DNA of 64,000 bases from Bog-532 sp963805255 (GTDB taxonomy: Bacteria > Actinomycetota > Actinomycetes > Streptosporangiales > Streptosporangiaceae): assembly GCA_963805255.1 (NCBI GenBank), contig CAWDTK010000019.1:310001-374000 (forward strand), in the 5' to 3' direction. Made by a program: the position numbers and the translations under genes. A model generated the notes under the pieces. That model was not told the DNA's origin and did not search any database. It worked only from the letters and a program-made list of their open reading frames with translations. Positions 42,787 to 51,997 of the stretch are shown here, one piece after another; position 1 is the stretch's first letter; each line of letters begins with the position of its first letter.

Positions 42787-43200
42787 ATGGACACCGCACC
42801 TCAGTTAAGGGACGCGAGCGTCAAGGGCGCGGCCCACGCCCAGGGCTACGGCCAGGGCTACGGCCAGGGCTACGGCCAGGGCCAGGGCCAGGGCCAGGGC
42901 CAGGGCCAGGGCTACGGCCAGGGCCAGGGCTACGGCCAGGCCCAGGGCCAGGGCCGTCCGTTGCCGCGATGGCCAACGGCGCGATGGCCGCCGGCGCGCC
43001 GGGCGGAATCTGCCGGCTTTCTCCGGCGCCCGGCGTGTGCGGGGCAGGGAAACAGGGTCGGCGTTGTAGGCTCGGGTCACCGGGTCGGCGCGGTCCCCCC
43101 AGGCAAAGATCGCCAGCACGGAGGCCTGCTGCGAGGGGCAGTCAAGCCTCACGCGCACAGGTACGGCATGTGCCGCCTTCCCCCCGGAACCGTTCGGTAA
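42787..43200 (+). CDS. Doubtful Gly/Gln/Tyr-rich ORF
   Basis: ATG at 42787 opens 137 codons. Residues about 18-57 are GYGQ/GQ repeats and the rest is Arg/Pro-rich and looks like an out-of-frame shadow. A GGGCGG lies 7 bases upstream. A minus-strand ORF (42805-43158) covers the same DNA and gives an Ala/Leu/Val run, an artefact of the repeat. No family was recognised. It may be a remnant or a non-coding spacer; 43201-43295 contains only the dnaE leader. Confidence 0.25.
   Translation: MDTAPQLRDASVKGAAHAQGYGQGYGQGYGQGQGQGQGQGQGYGQGQGYGQAQGQGRPLPRWPTARWPPARRAESAGFLRRPACAGQGNRVGVVGSGHRVGAVPPGKDRQHGGLLRGAVKPHAHRYGMCRLPPGTVR
42839..42950. repeat. CAGGGC/CAGGGCTACGGC tandem repeat
   Basis: Mixed 6-bp (CAGGGC) and 12-bp (CAGGGCTACGGC) units run for about 110 bases, keeping multiples of 3 and encoding GYGQ and GQ in the doubtful ORF. 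Confidence 0.9.
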
Positions 43201-43295
43201 CGATGACGCATGCCCGCGTGGCCCGGGCCGGAGATAGCCGGACTGACAGGCTCAAGGGTTCTGCGCAGCATGCCCGAAGGAGGCGGCTCAGTCCT

Positions 43296-46200
43296 ATGGC
43301 GGAACCCGCGGCCCGTCAGCCCCAGAAGCCCTCAAAACCGGGTCGGCCGTTCGCACACCTTCACGTGCATACGGAATACTCGATGCTGGACGGTGCCGCC
43401 CGCCTGAAGGAGTTGTTCAAAGAGGTCGGGCAGCAGGGCATGACCCATGTCGCGATGACCGACCACGGCAACATGTACGGCGCGGCCGAGTTCCACCACC
43501 AGGCTAAGGACGCCGGCATCACCCCGGTGATCGGCATCGAGGCCTACGTGGCCCCGGAGAGCCGGACCAGCACCAAGCGCATCCTGTGGGGCCAGCCACA
43601 CCAGAAAAAGGACGACGTCTCGGCCAGCGGCGCGTACCTGCACAAGACCATCTGGGCGCGCAACAAGGACGGCCTGCACAACCTCTTCAAGCTGTCCTCC
43701 CGCTCCTACGCGGAGGGCTGGCTGGTCAAGTGGCCGCGGATGGACAAGGAGATCCTCGCCGAGCACGCGGGCGGCCTGATGGCCTCCACCGGCTGCCCCT
43801 CCGGTGAGCTGCAGACAAGGCTGCGCCTCGGCCAGTTCGACGAGGCGCTGAAGTCCGCCGCCGAGTACCAGGACATCTTCGGCAAGGACAACTACTTCCT
43901 CGAGCTCATGGACCACGGCCTGGACATCGAGCGCAAAGTAAGGGACGGCCTCGTAGAGATCGGCAGGAAGCTGGGCATCCCGCCGGTCGTCACCAACGAC
44001 TCCCACTACACCCGGGAGCCCGACGCCACCTCGCACGACCTGCTGCTCTGCATCCAGACCGGCAAGAGTCTCGCCGACGCGGACCGGTTCCGCTTCGACG
44101 GGAGCGGCTACTACATCAAGTCCGCCGGCGAAATGTACGCCACCGACACCTCCGACACCTGGCAGGAAGGCTGCCGGAACAGCCAGCTCCTGGTCGCCGA
44201 CCGGGTGGACACCGCCGGCATGTTCAACTTCGTCAACCTCATGCCGCGGTTTCCCATCCCGGACGGCTACGAATCAGAGGAAGAGCTTTTCCGCGCCGAG
44301 GTGTGGAAGGGCATGGACCGCCGTTACCCGGACGGCTACGACGAAGATCGCAAGAAACAGGCCGGGTACGAGATCGACATCATCAGCCAGATGGGGTTCC
44401 CCGCGTACTTCCTGGTCGTGGCGGACTTCATCATGTGGGCCAAGAACCACGGCGTCGCGGTCGGGCCGGGCCGTGGCTCCGCGGCCGGCTCGATCGTGGC
44501 CTACGCCCTGGGCATCACCGACCTCGATCCGCTGGTCCACGGCCTGATCTTCGAGCGGTTCCTCAATCCCGAGCGCGTGTCCATGCCCGACATCGACGTG
44601 GACTTCGACGAACGTGGCCGGGCGGACGTCATCCGGTACGTGACGGAGAAATGGGGTTCGGACCGGGTGGCGCAGATCGTCACCTACGGCACCATCAAGG
44701 CCAAGGCCGCGATCAAGGACTCCACCCGCGTCCTCGGCTTCCCCTATTCGCTCGGCGACCGGATCACCAAGGCGTTCCCGCCGGCCGTGATGGGCAAGGA
44801 CATCCCGCTGTCCGGCATCTTCGACGCCAGCCACCCCCGGTACAACGAGGCGGGTGAGCTGCGCCAGCTATACGAGGCCGAAGCCGAGATCAAGCAGGTC
44901 ATCGACACCGCCAAGGGCATCGAGGGGCTGATCCGGCAGCCCGGCGTGCACGCCGCCGGGGTGATCATGAGCGCCGAGACGATCACCGACCACATCCCCG
45001 TCTGGACCCGGCACTCCGACGGCGCCGTCATCACGCAGTTCGACTACCCGACCTGCGAAAGCCTCGGCCTGCTGAAGATGGACTTCCTCGGCCTCCGCAA
45101 CCTCACGATCATGGCCGACGCGGTCGCGGCGATCGAGAAGAACCAGCGCATCACGATCGACCTGCTGAGCCTCCCGCTGGACGACAAGCCCACCTATGAG
45201 CTGCTCGGCCGCGGTGACACGCTGGGCGTCTTCCAGTTCGACGGCGGCCCCATGCGCTCGCTGCTGCGGACGATGAAGCCGGACAACTTCGAGGACATCT
45301 CCGCCGTCGGCGCGCTGTACCGGCCGGGCCCGATGGGCGTGAACTCGCACACCAACTACGCGCTCCGTAAGAACGGGCTGCAGGAAATCACCCCTATTCA
45401 CCCTGAGCTCGAAGAGCCACTGAGGGAGGTGCTCGAGCCCACCTACGGCCTGATCGTCTATCAGGAGCAGGTGCAGAAGGCGGCGCAGATCCTGGCCGGT
45501 TACACGCTCGGACAGGCCGACCTGCTCCGCCGGGCCATGGGCAAGAAGAAGAAGGAGATCCTGGACAAGGAGTTCATCCCGTTCCGGCAGGGCTGCCGGG
45601 AACGTGGCTACTCCGACAAGGCCGTCCGGGCGGTCTGGGACGTCCTGGTCCCGTTCGCCGGCTACGCGTTCAACAAGGCGCATTCTGCCGCCTACGGCCT
45701 GGTGTCCTACTGGACCGCCTACCTGAAGGCCAACTATCCGGCCGAATACATGGCCGCCCTGCTCACCTCGGTCGGGGACGACAAGGACAAGTCCGCGCTG
45801 TACCTGAGCGAGTGCCGCCGGATGGGGATCAAGGTCCTGCCGCCCGACGTCAACTCGTCGGTGGCCACGTTCACCGCGGTGGGCCGTGACGTCCGGTTCG
45901 GCCTGGCCGCGATCCGCAACGTGGGGACCAACGTGGTCGACGCGATCGTGGCCGCGCGCAAGGCCAAGGGCGAGTTCACCGGCTTCTCCGACTTCTTGCG
46001 CAAGGTCCCCGCGGTGGTGTGCAACAAGCGCGTGATTGAGTCGCTGATCAAGGCCGGCGCGTTCGACTCGTTCGGCCATCCGCGCAAGGGCCTCGTGATG
46101 GTGCACGAGCAGGCCGTCGACGCGGTGATCGACATCAAGCGCAACGAGGCGATCGGCCAGGATTCGCTGTTCGGCGCGGACGCCGAGACCGAGGCGTTCT

Positions 46201-46892
46201 TCGACGTGCCGATCCCCGACGGCGATTGGGACAAGACCACCCGGCTCGGCTTCGAGCGCGAAATGCTCGGCCTGTATGTCTCCGACCACCCACTGCTCGG
46301 GGTCGAGCACCTGCTCGCGCGGGAGGCCGATTGCTCGCTGGCCGACCTGCTCACGTCGGGGGAAGATGCTGCCGAACGGGGCCGTGGTGAGCGTAACGAC
46401 GGCGGAGGAGTGGCCAAAATCGCCGGCATTCTGTCCGGCGTACAGCGCAAGGTGACGAAGCAGGGCAACCCGTGGGCGGCGGCCACCCTGGAGGACCTCG
46501 CCGGCGCGATCGAGGTGCTGTTCTTCCCGGCGACCTACCAGCTGTACGCGACCTCGATCGCCGAGGACGCGATCATCGCGGTCAAGGGCCGGATCGACCG
46601 CCGCGACGACGTCCCGAAGCTGATCGCGATGGACGTGACCGTCCCGGACCTGTCGGTAGGCGACGGTGGCCCGTTCGTGGTGTCGCTGCCGGTGACGCGG
46701 TGCGTTCCGCCCGTGGTGGAGCAGCTCAAGGAGGTGCTGATGACCCACCCCGGGCCGACGGAGGTGCACCTCCGGCTGCGCGGGGCCGAGCGGACGACGG
46801 TGGTGCGCCTCGATGAGAAGCTTCGCGTCGCTGCCTCACCGGCCCTCCTGGGTGACCTGAAGCAGCTCCTCGGCCCCGCCTGCATCAGCTAG
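43296..46892 (+). CDS. dnaE: DNA polymerase III alpha subunit
   Basis: The main replicative polymerase, 1198 residues. The N-terminal PHP domain starts FAHLHVHTEYSMLDGAARL with TDHGNMYGAAEFH. The polymerase active-site aspartates lie in PDIDVDFDERGRADV, and PGRGSAAGSIVAYALGI is the family signature. The helix-hairpin-helix and OB-fold domains follow (VAKIAGILSGVQRKVTKQG). AAGGAGG lies 12 bases before ATG 43296. The intact PHP metal ligands suggest a DnaE1 with possible proofreading, as in mycobacteria. An in-frame ATG upstream (43203) would only add a shadow-like leader. Confidence 0.97.
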   Translation: MAEPAARQPQKPSKPGRPFAHLHVHTEYSMLDGAARLKELFKEVGQQGMTHVAMTDHGNMYGAAEFHHQAKDAGITPVIGIEAYVAPESRTSTKRILWGQPHQKKDDVSASGAYLHKTIWARNKDGLHNLFKLSSRSYAEGWLVKWPRMDKEILAEHAGGLMASTGCPSGELQTRLRLGQFDEALKSAAEYQDIFGKDNYFLELMDHGLDIERKVRDGLVEIGRKLGIPPVVTNDSHYTREPDATSHDLLLCIQTGKSLADADRFRFDGSGYYIKSAGEMYATDTSDTWQEGCRNSQLLVADRVDTAGMFNFVNLMPRFPIPDGYESEEELFRAEVWKGMDRRYPDGYDEDRKKQAGYEIDIISQMGFPAYFLVVADFIMWAKNHGVAVGPGRGSAAGSIVAYALGITDLDPLVHGLIFERFLNPERVSMPDIDVDFDERGRADVIRYVTEKWGSDRVAQIVTYGTIKAKAAIKDSTRVLGFPYSLGDRITKAFPPAVMGKDIPLSGIFDASHPRYNEAGELRQLYEAEAEIKQVIDTAKGIEGLIRQPGVHAAGVIMSAETITDHIPVWTRHSDGAVITQFDYPTCESLGLLKMDFLGLRNLTIMADAVAAIEKNQRITIDLLSLPLDDKPTYELLGRGDTLGVFQFDGGPMRSLLRTMKPDNFEDISAVGALYRPGPMGVNSHTNYALRKNGLQEITPIHPELEEPLREVLEPTYGLIVYQEQVQKAAQILAGYTLGQADLLRRAMGKKKKEILDKEFIPFRQGCRERGYSDKAVRAVWDVLVPFAGYAFNKAHSAAYGLVSYWTAYLKANYPAEYMAALLTSVGDDKDKSALYLSECRRMGIKVLPPDVNSSVATFTAVGRDVRFGLAAIRNVGTNVVDAIVAARKAKGEFTGFSDFLRKVPAVVCNKRVIESLIKAGAFDSFGHPRKGLVMVHEQAVDAVIDIKRNEAIGQDSLFGADAETEAFFDVPIPDGDWDKTTRLGFEREMLGLYVSDHPLLGVEHLLAREADCSLADLLTSGEDAAERGRGERNDGGGVAKIAGILSGVQRKVTKQGNPWAAATLEDLAGAIEVLFFPATYQLYATSIAEDAIIAVKGRIDRRDDVPKLIAMDVTVPDLSVGDGGPFVVSLPVTRCVPPVVEQLKEVLMTHPGPTEVHLRLRGAERTTVVRLDEKLRVAASPALLGDLKQLLGPACIS

Positions 46893-47038
46893 CGGAAGGT
46901 CGGCCGCCTGGTCAGCTGGCCGTCAGGTTGTGCCGGATGTCCTGCAGCGCCCGATGACGGCTTTCCGGTCCGCCGCGCTGAAGGTGGCCAGCGCCGGCGC
47001 GTTGACACCCCTGAGGGCGGCCCTGTGTACTGCGCACC

Positions 47039-47389
47039 ATGACGGAATCAATGGGGACGTCAGCCTTTCCGGTCAGTACGGGGCTCGCCCTGCCGGGCAT
47101 GACGACCGAGCGGGACCTGCGCGTCGCGTTCGGCCTGGTCGTCCGGAGCATGGGCGTGGTCAAGTCGGTCGGCGCCGGATTGAAGGCGTTGCGCCAGGGC
47201 GAGGTCACGCAGTACACGCAGCTGCTCGAGGACAGCCGCAGGCACGCGATCGACCGGATGATCGAGAACGCGAGGCTGCTCGGCGCCAACGCCGTGGTCG
47301 CAATGCGGTTTGACTCATCCGAGATGGGCCAGCAGCTCACGGAGATCGTGGCCTACGGGACGGCCGTGGTCGTTACCCCGTCGGCCTGA
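47039..47389 (+). CDS. YbjQ/UPF0145 heavy-metal-binding-domain protein
   Basis: A small 116-residue protein with the YbjQ fold: GLVVRSMGVVKSVGAGLKAL, a helix with SRRHAIDRMIENARLLGANAVV, and MRFDSSEMGQQLTEIVAYGTAVVV. The family is widespread and of unknown biochemical function. ATG at 47039 is the only start that covers the whole fold. It is followed after two bases by a broken gene at 47392. Confidence 0.85.
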   Translation: MTESMGTSAFPVSTGLALPGMTTERDLRVAFGLVVRSMGVVKSVGAGLKALRQGEVTQYTQLLEDSRRHAIDRMIENARLLGANAVVAMRFDSSEMGQQLTEIVAYGTAVVVTPSA

Positions 47390-47391
47390 GC

Positions 47392-47734
47392 ATGCCGGCC
47401 ACGCCTCCCGGGAACGCGGCCGGTGTACCCCGGTCGCTGATCGGGGACGCCGACCGCGACCGCCTGACCGCGTTGCTGCGCGAGCACTACGCGGCGGGCC
47501 GGATCAGCCTGGACGAGCTGCGCCGCCGGGCCGGCGTCGTCCTCGCCGCTACGTCGTCCGCGGAGCGCAGCCGCAGGTGCCGGAGGGGGATTGGCCCCCG
47601 AGGAATGCGTGGCCGTCGTCGAGTTCCCCAGCATGCAGCGGCTGCGCGAGTGGTGCGCCTGGCCCGGATACGCCGAGGCGCTGCACATCAGGTGGACGGC
47701 CCTGGCCTGCCGGCTGAGTTTTTCGCGGGCGTAG
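47392..47734 (+). pseudogene. Chimeric remnant: DUF1707 start joined to DUF1330 end
   Basis: Codons from ATG 47392 give a DUF1707 head (LIGDADRDRLTALLREHYAAGRISLDELRRRAG). From about 47547 another frame gives the DUF1330 segment RYVVRGAQPQVPEGDWPP, and after a C-run at 47595-47599 a third frame gives VAVVEFPSMQRLREWCAWPG and ends at TAG 47732-47734. One missing C would join the two DUF1330 parts. The DUF1707 half breaks off where DUF1330 begins, so a deletion appears to have fused two genes. Confidence 0.6.
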
Positions 47735-47768
47735 ACCCGGCTGAGCGCGTGCTCCGTAAACGATCACA

Positions 47769-48527
47769 TTGGCGGCGAGAGAAGGGGACATCACGGATAC
47801 CAGGCACCTCCCGGCTGCCGGGGGCGAACCGCTGCCCGAGCCCGGCGCGGCCGCCGCACCGGCTCCGGCGGACCCAGCGGGCCCCACTGGCCGGGCGGCT
47901 CCAGCAGGCCGGGCGGCTCCAGCAGGCCGGGCTGCTCCAGCAGGCCGGGCTGCTCCAGCAGGCCGGGCGGCCCCAGCAGGCCAGGCGACTGCGTCCGGCG
48001 GATGGGCGCGAACCGTGCGCACCGCCGCCGTGGTCTTCGTGGCCGCCGCGGCGGCCACGGCCGTCTGCGGGATACCCGCCGGGCTCGCCTGGGGCGCGGT
48101 GGCGCCGCGGGTCCTGGTGCAGGTCGTCGGGCATGGAATCGCCGAGGTGGTGAACGCCGAGACGAGCGCCTTCATCATGGCGGACGTCTGGTTCTGCCTG
48201 ATCGGTGCCATTGGCGGCGTGCTCACCGGGACTCTTGGTTATCTGATCGCGGTCCGCCGCCGGGGCGCGGCCGCGGCGGCGGGCCTGATCGCTGGCGCGC
48301 TGGCCGCCTCGGCGGTCGCGCTGTGGGTCGGCGACCTGGACGGCCGCGCCGCCTTCAGGCACCAGCTTGCGGTGAGCGCCGCCGGGACGCGCCTGCACGC
48401 GTCGCTCGCGCTCGGGGCCAAGAGCGGCCTCGTCTTCTGGCCGCTGCTGGCCGCGTTCACCATCGGCGTGATCGAGATCGTCGTCAGATCCCGCGCCGCC
48501 CACGCCCACGCCCTCTCCCGGGCTTAG
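47769..48527 (+). CDS. DUF2567-like membrane protein with AAPAGR repeats
   Basis: About 252 residues. The N-terminal 80 are low complexity with GRAAPA repeats. Four hydrophobic helices follow (TAAVVFVAAAAATAVCGI, FCLIGAIGGVLTGTLGYLIA, AAGLIAGALAASAVALWV, VFWPLLAAFTIGVIEIVV). AGLAWGAVAPRVLVQVV resembles the DUF2567 pattern. TTG at 47769 is the only plausible in-frame start and has no strong ribosome site, so the true start is uncertain. It converges with the nitroreductase gene. Function unknown. Confidence 0.6.
   Translation: MAAREGDITDTRHLPAAGGEPLPEPGAAAAPAPADPAGPTGRAAPAGRAAPAGRAAPAGRAAPAGRAAPAGQATASGGWARTVRTAAVVFVAAAAATAVCGIPAGLAWGAVAPRVLVQVVGHGIAEVVNAETSAFIMADVWFCLIGAIGGVLTGTLGYLIAVRRRGAAAAAGLIAGALAASAVALWVGDLDGRAAFRHQLAVSAAGTRLHASLALGAKSGLVFWPLLAAFTIGVIEIVVRSRAAHAHALSRA
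47891..47980. repeat. Five-copy 18-bp array in the DUF2567-like gene
   Basis: Five units of CCGGGCGGCTCCAGCAGG (47891-47980) with single-base variants, then a partial unit. It encodes GRAAPA repeats in frame. Confidence 0.9.
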
Positions 48528-48559
48528 GCCCGGACACCCGGACCGCTTGCGGCAAGACC

Positions 48560-49132
48560 CTACGGCCACTCGCGCACCAGGCCGTCCAGGTCACGGCGGA
48601 CCGGGGGCAGTTCCTGATCTTCCGGGATGCTGCCGAGGTAGACGAACCCGATGATCTCGTCGCCGGGACCGAAGCCCAGCGCTTCCCGCACGGACGCGGA
48701 CCGGGCCGGCGCGCCGGTCCGCCACATCGCGCCGTAGCCCAGCGCGGTCGCCGCCAGCAGCACGTTCTGGGTGGCCGCGGCAACCGCCGCGAGGCGTTCC
48801 GCGTGCGGCACCTTCTCGTCGCCGCCGGCCGCGCACGCCACTGCGATGATGACGGGGGCCCGCATCGGCTTGGCCCGCTCCCGGTCCTCGGCCGCCGCGC
48901 TGGGCTGCTCCCCGCGCCGCGCCGCGGACCTGCGGTATACCTCCGCGAGGACCTCGCCGAACGCCTTGCGGCCGGCGCCCTTGATCACCACGAAGCGCCA
49001 CGGGCGGTGCCGTCCATGGTCGGGCGCGGCGGCCGCCGCGGCCAGGATGGCGTCCAGCTCGCCCGGGCCGGGGGCCGGATCGATCAGTACCGGGCCGGAC
49101 CGGCGCGCGTGGATGGCGATAATGGCGTCCAT
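48560..49132 (-). CDS. Nitroreductase-family FMN oxidoreductase
   Basis: A 190-residue flavin enzyme of the nitroreductase fold, similar in layout to YdjA-like proteins. Signatures are AIHARRSGP at the N-terminus (FMN phosphate binding), AAPDHGRHRPWRFVVIKG, AVAAATQNVLLAATALGYGAMWRTG and LGFGPGDEIIGFVYLG. The substrate is unknown. ATG at 49132 is the first start that fits the family; a longer minus-strand ORF continues upstream only through a tandem repeat. Confidence 0.88.
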   Translation of the reverse strand: MDAIIAIHARRSGPVLIDPAPGPGELDAILAAAAAAPDHGRHRPWRFVVIKGAGRKAFGEVLAEVYRRSAARRGEQPSAAAEDRERAKPMRAPVIIAVACAAGGDEKVPHAERLAAVAAATQNVLLAATALGYGAMWRTGAPARSASVREALGFGPGDEIIGFVYLGSIPEDQELPPVRRDLDGLVREWP

Positions 49133-49232
49133 GATTACCGCCGAGCCTAGCCGCGCGCCGGGAGCTGACGAGCCTGCCGCCGAGTCCAGCGGCGCAGAAC
49201 GGCCCCCGGTTGCTGCGTCCCGGCGCACATCC

Positions 49233-49505
49233 CGGCTGCCATCTGCCGGGCGTCCCGGCTGCCGTCTGCCGGGCGTCGCGGCTGCCGTCTGCCGGGGGTC
49301 GCGGCTGCCGTCTGCCGGGGGTCGCGGCTGCCGTCTGCCGGGGGTCGCGGCTGCCGTCTGCCGGGGGTCGCGGCTGCCGTCTGCCGGGGGTCGCGGCTGC
49401 CCGTCTGCCGGGGGTCGCGGCTGCCCGTCTGCCGGGGGTCGCGGCTGCCGTCTGCCGGGCGTCGCGGCTGCCGTCTGCCGGGCGTCCCAGCTGCCGTCTG
49501 CCGCC
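49233..49505. repeat. Twelve-copy 23/24-bp tandem array upstream of hisD
   Basis: Units starting CGGCTGCCGTCTGCCGGG recur at 49233, 49256, 49279, 49302, 49325, 49348, 49371, 49394, 49418, 49442, 49465 and 49488. Most are 23 bp; two are 24 bp with one extra C. Because 23 is not a codon multiple it is unlikely to code. It fills most of the gap between the divergent nitroreductase and hisD genes; nothing else is recognised in 49133-49577. Confidence 0.93.
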
Positions 49506-49577
49506 ATCCTGGCCGCCATCCCGTCCGTATTGTGGACGATGCCGGCGTCCACCGGGCACTCTCCGTAGACTGTGCGG

Positions 49578-50888
49578 GTGATCTCCCGTATCGACCTGCG
49601 TGACCGCGATGCCGCCACCCTCACCCGCGCGAGCCTGTCCGCGGTGCTGCCGCGCGCGACCCTCGACGTCGCCGCCGCCGCCGAGCAGATCCGGCCGGTG
49701 TGTGAGGACGTCCGCCGCCGGGGCGCCGCGGCGGTGCGCGAGTACACCGCCCGTTTCGACGGCGTCGACCTGGCCAGCACGCCCGTGCCGCACGAAGCGC
49801 CCGGCAGAGCCCTGGAAGACCTCGACCCCGCCGTGGCCGCCGCGCTGGCGGAAGCCGCCCGCCGGACCCGGCTCGTGCATCAGGCGCAGCTCCCGCCCGC
49901 CGACACCGTGGTCACGCCGGCCGAAGGCCTTACCGTGGCCGGCCGGTACGTGCCGGTCAGCCGGGCCGGGGTCTACGTGCCCGGCGGCCTGGTCGCCTAT
50001 CCCTCGTCCGTCGTGATGAACGTCGTGCCCGCGCAGGTCGCGGGGGTCGCCTCGGTCGCGGTGGCCTCCCCGCCGCAGGCTGACAACGGGGGGCTGCCGC
50101 ACCCGGCCGTGCTCGCCGCGTGCGCGCTGCTCGGCGTGGACGAGGTGCACGCGGTGGGCGGCGCGCAGGCCCTGGCCATGTTCGCGTACGGCACCGAGGA
50201 CTGCGCCCCGGCCGACGTGCTCACCGGGCCGGGCAACGTCTACGTGGCCGCGGCCAAGCGGCTGCTCGGCGGGATCGTCGGCACCGACGGTGAGAACGGC
50301 CCTACCGAGATCGCGATCATCGCCGATCACACGGCCGACGCGTCCTACGTGGCCGCCGACCTCATCGCGCAGGCGGAGCACGACCCGCTGGCCGCGTGCC
50401 TGCTGATCACCTCCGACCCGGACCTGCCCGCGCGGGCCGACGCGGAACTGGCGGTCCAGCTGCCGCAAGCGCCGAACCGCGACCGCATCGAGCAGGCCCT
50501 CAGCGGGCAGTCCGGGTACGTGCTGGTGGCCGACGTCGACGCCGCGCTGGCCGTCTCCGACGCCTGGGCCCCGGAGCACCTGGAGATCCAGACCGAGGAC
50601 GCGGCAAAGGTCGCGGCGCGGGTCAGGAACGCGGGCGCCGTCTTCGCCGGGCCGTACTCGCCGGTCTCGCTCGGCGACTACCTGGCGGGCTCCAACCACG
50701 TGCTGCCCACCGGCGGCACGGCCCGGCACGCCGCCGGGCTGACCGTGCAGCCGTTCCTCCGGCTCATCAACGTGGTCGAGTGCTCCCGGGAGGCGCTGGC
50801 CGGCGCGGCCCCGTACATCGACGCGCTCGGCGGCGCCGAACGGCTCGCCGCGCACGTCGCCGCCGTCCGCGTCCGGGTCCCCCGGTGA
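49578..50888 (+). CDS. hisD: Histidinol dehydrogenase
   Basis: Oxidises L-histidinol to L-histidine in two NAD-dependent steps. 436 residues. The family signature IIADHTADASYVAADLIAQAEHDP is complete, with AGVYVPGGLVAYPSSV and the zinc/substrate His in APEHLEIQTED. GTG at 49578 gives the usual start MISRIDL; GTG at 49572 is two codons longer. It heads hisDCBH-priA-hisF, in which each gene overlaps the next. Confidence 0.95.
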   Translation: MISRIDLRDRDAATLTRASLSAVLPRATLDVAAAAEQIRPVCEDVRRRGAAAVREYTARFDGVDLASTPVPHEAPGRALEDLDPAVAAALAEAARRTRLVHQAQLPPADTVVTPAEGLTVAGRYVPVSRAGVYVPGGLVAYPSSVVMNVVPAQVAGVASVAVASPPQADNGGLPHPAVLAACALLGVDEVHAVGGAQALAMFAYGTEDCAPADVLTGPGNVYVAAAKRLLGGIVGTDGENGPTEIAIIADHTADASYVAADLIAQAEHDPLAACLLITSDPDLPARADAELAVQLPQAPNRDRIEQALSGQSGYVLVADVDAALAVSDAWAPEHLEIQTEDAAKVAARVRNAGAVFAGPYSPVSLGDYLAGSNHVLPTGGTARHAAGLTVQPFLRLINVVECSREALAGAAPYIDALGGAERLAAHVAAVRVRVPR

Positions 50889-51997
50889 CCGGCCACGCCC
50901 CGGGCCCGGATGAGCTTCCGCTGCGCGAGGACCTGGCCGGCCTCGAGCCGTACGGCGCCCCGCAGCTCGACGTGCCCGTGCGGCTGAACACCAACGAGAA
51001 CCCCTACCCGCCGCCGGCGCGGCTGGCCGGCGCGGTGACCGACGCCGTTGCGGCCGTGGCCGGCGGGCTGAACCGGTACCCGGACCGGGACGCCACCGCG
51101 CTGCGCCGGGACCTGGCCGGCTACCTCGGCCACGGGCTGACCGGGCCGCAGGTGTGGGCGGCCAACGGCTCCAACGAGATCATCCAGCAGCTGCTGCAGG
51201 CGTTCGGCGGCCCCGGCCGGTCGGCGCTCGGCTTCGAGCCGTCCTACTCGATGCACCCCCTCATCGCGCGGGTCACCTGCACCAGCTGGCTGGCCGCGTG
51301 CCGCGAGGAGGATTTCAGCATCGACCCGGCCCGCGCCGGCGCACTCATCCGGGACGCCCGGCCCGCCGTGGTCTTCCTCACCTCGCCGAACAATCCCACC
51401 GGGACCGCCCTGCACCTCGACGTCATCGAGGCGGTGTGCGAGGCGGCCCCCGGCATCGTCGTGGTCGACGAGGCCTACGCGGAATTCGCCCGCGCGGGCA
51501 CCCCGAGCGCGCTGACGCTGCTGCCGCGCTACCCCCGGCTCGTGGTCACGCGCACCATGTCCAAGGCCTTCGCCATGGCCGGCGCGCGGGTCGGTTACCT
51601 GGCCGCCAGCCCGGAGCTCATCGGTAAGCTGCTGATCGTCCGGCTGCCCTACCACCTCTCCGCGGTCACCCAGGCTGTCGCGACCGCCGCGCTCGCCTGT
51701 GCCGCCGAGCCGCTGGCCAGCGTGGCCACGCTGCGCGCCGAACGCGACGCATGCGTTTCCTGGCTGCGCGCCCACGGGTGCACGGTGGCCGATTCCGACG
51801 CCAACTTCGTGCTGTTCGGCGAGTTCGCGGACCGGCATGCGGTCTGGCAGGGACTGCTGGACCGGGGTGTCCTCGTCCGCGAGACGGGGCCGGACGGGTG
51901 GCTGCGGGTCACCATTGGCACACCGGCGGAGATGGCGGCGTTCCGCAACGCCCTGGCCCTTACCGTTCCCCGAACCCCCGAGGTGGCGAACAGGTGA
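50885..51997 (+). CDS. hisC: Histidinol-phosphate aminotransferase
   Basis: A PLP enzyme of 370 residues converting imidazole acetol phosphate to histidinol phosphate. The PLP lysine lies in TMSKAFAMAGARVGY. VRLNTNENPYPPP, WAANGSNEIIQQLLQAFGGPG, TSPNNPTGT and VVDEAYAEFA are fold-type I signatures. GTG at 50885 overlaps the hisD stop. Confidence 0.95.
   Translation: MTGHAPGPDELPLREDLAGLEPYGAPQLDVPVRLNTNENPYPPPARLAGAVTDAVAAVAGGLNRYPDRDATALRRDLAGYLGHGLTGPQVWAANGSNEIIQQLLQAFGGPGRSALGFEPSYSMHPLIARVTCTSWLAACREEDFSIDPARAGALIRDARPAVVFLTSPNNPTGTALHLDVIEAVCEAAPGIVVVDEAYAEFARAGTPSALTLLPRYPRLVVTRTMSKAFAMAGARVGYLAASPELIGKLLIVRLPYHLSAVTQAVATAALACAAEPLASVATLRAERDACVSWLRAHGCTVADSDANFVLFGEFADRHAVWQGLLDRGVLVRETGPDGWLRVTIGTPAEMAAFRNALALTVPRTPEVANR

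Noticed and set aside
42805..43158. Minus-strand Ala/Leu/Val-rich ORF resembling a membrane protein
   Set aside because: The hydrophobic run is the reverse reading of the CAGGGC repeat; no ribosome site or family match is visible.
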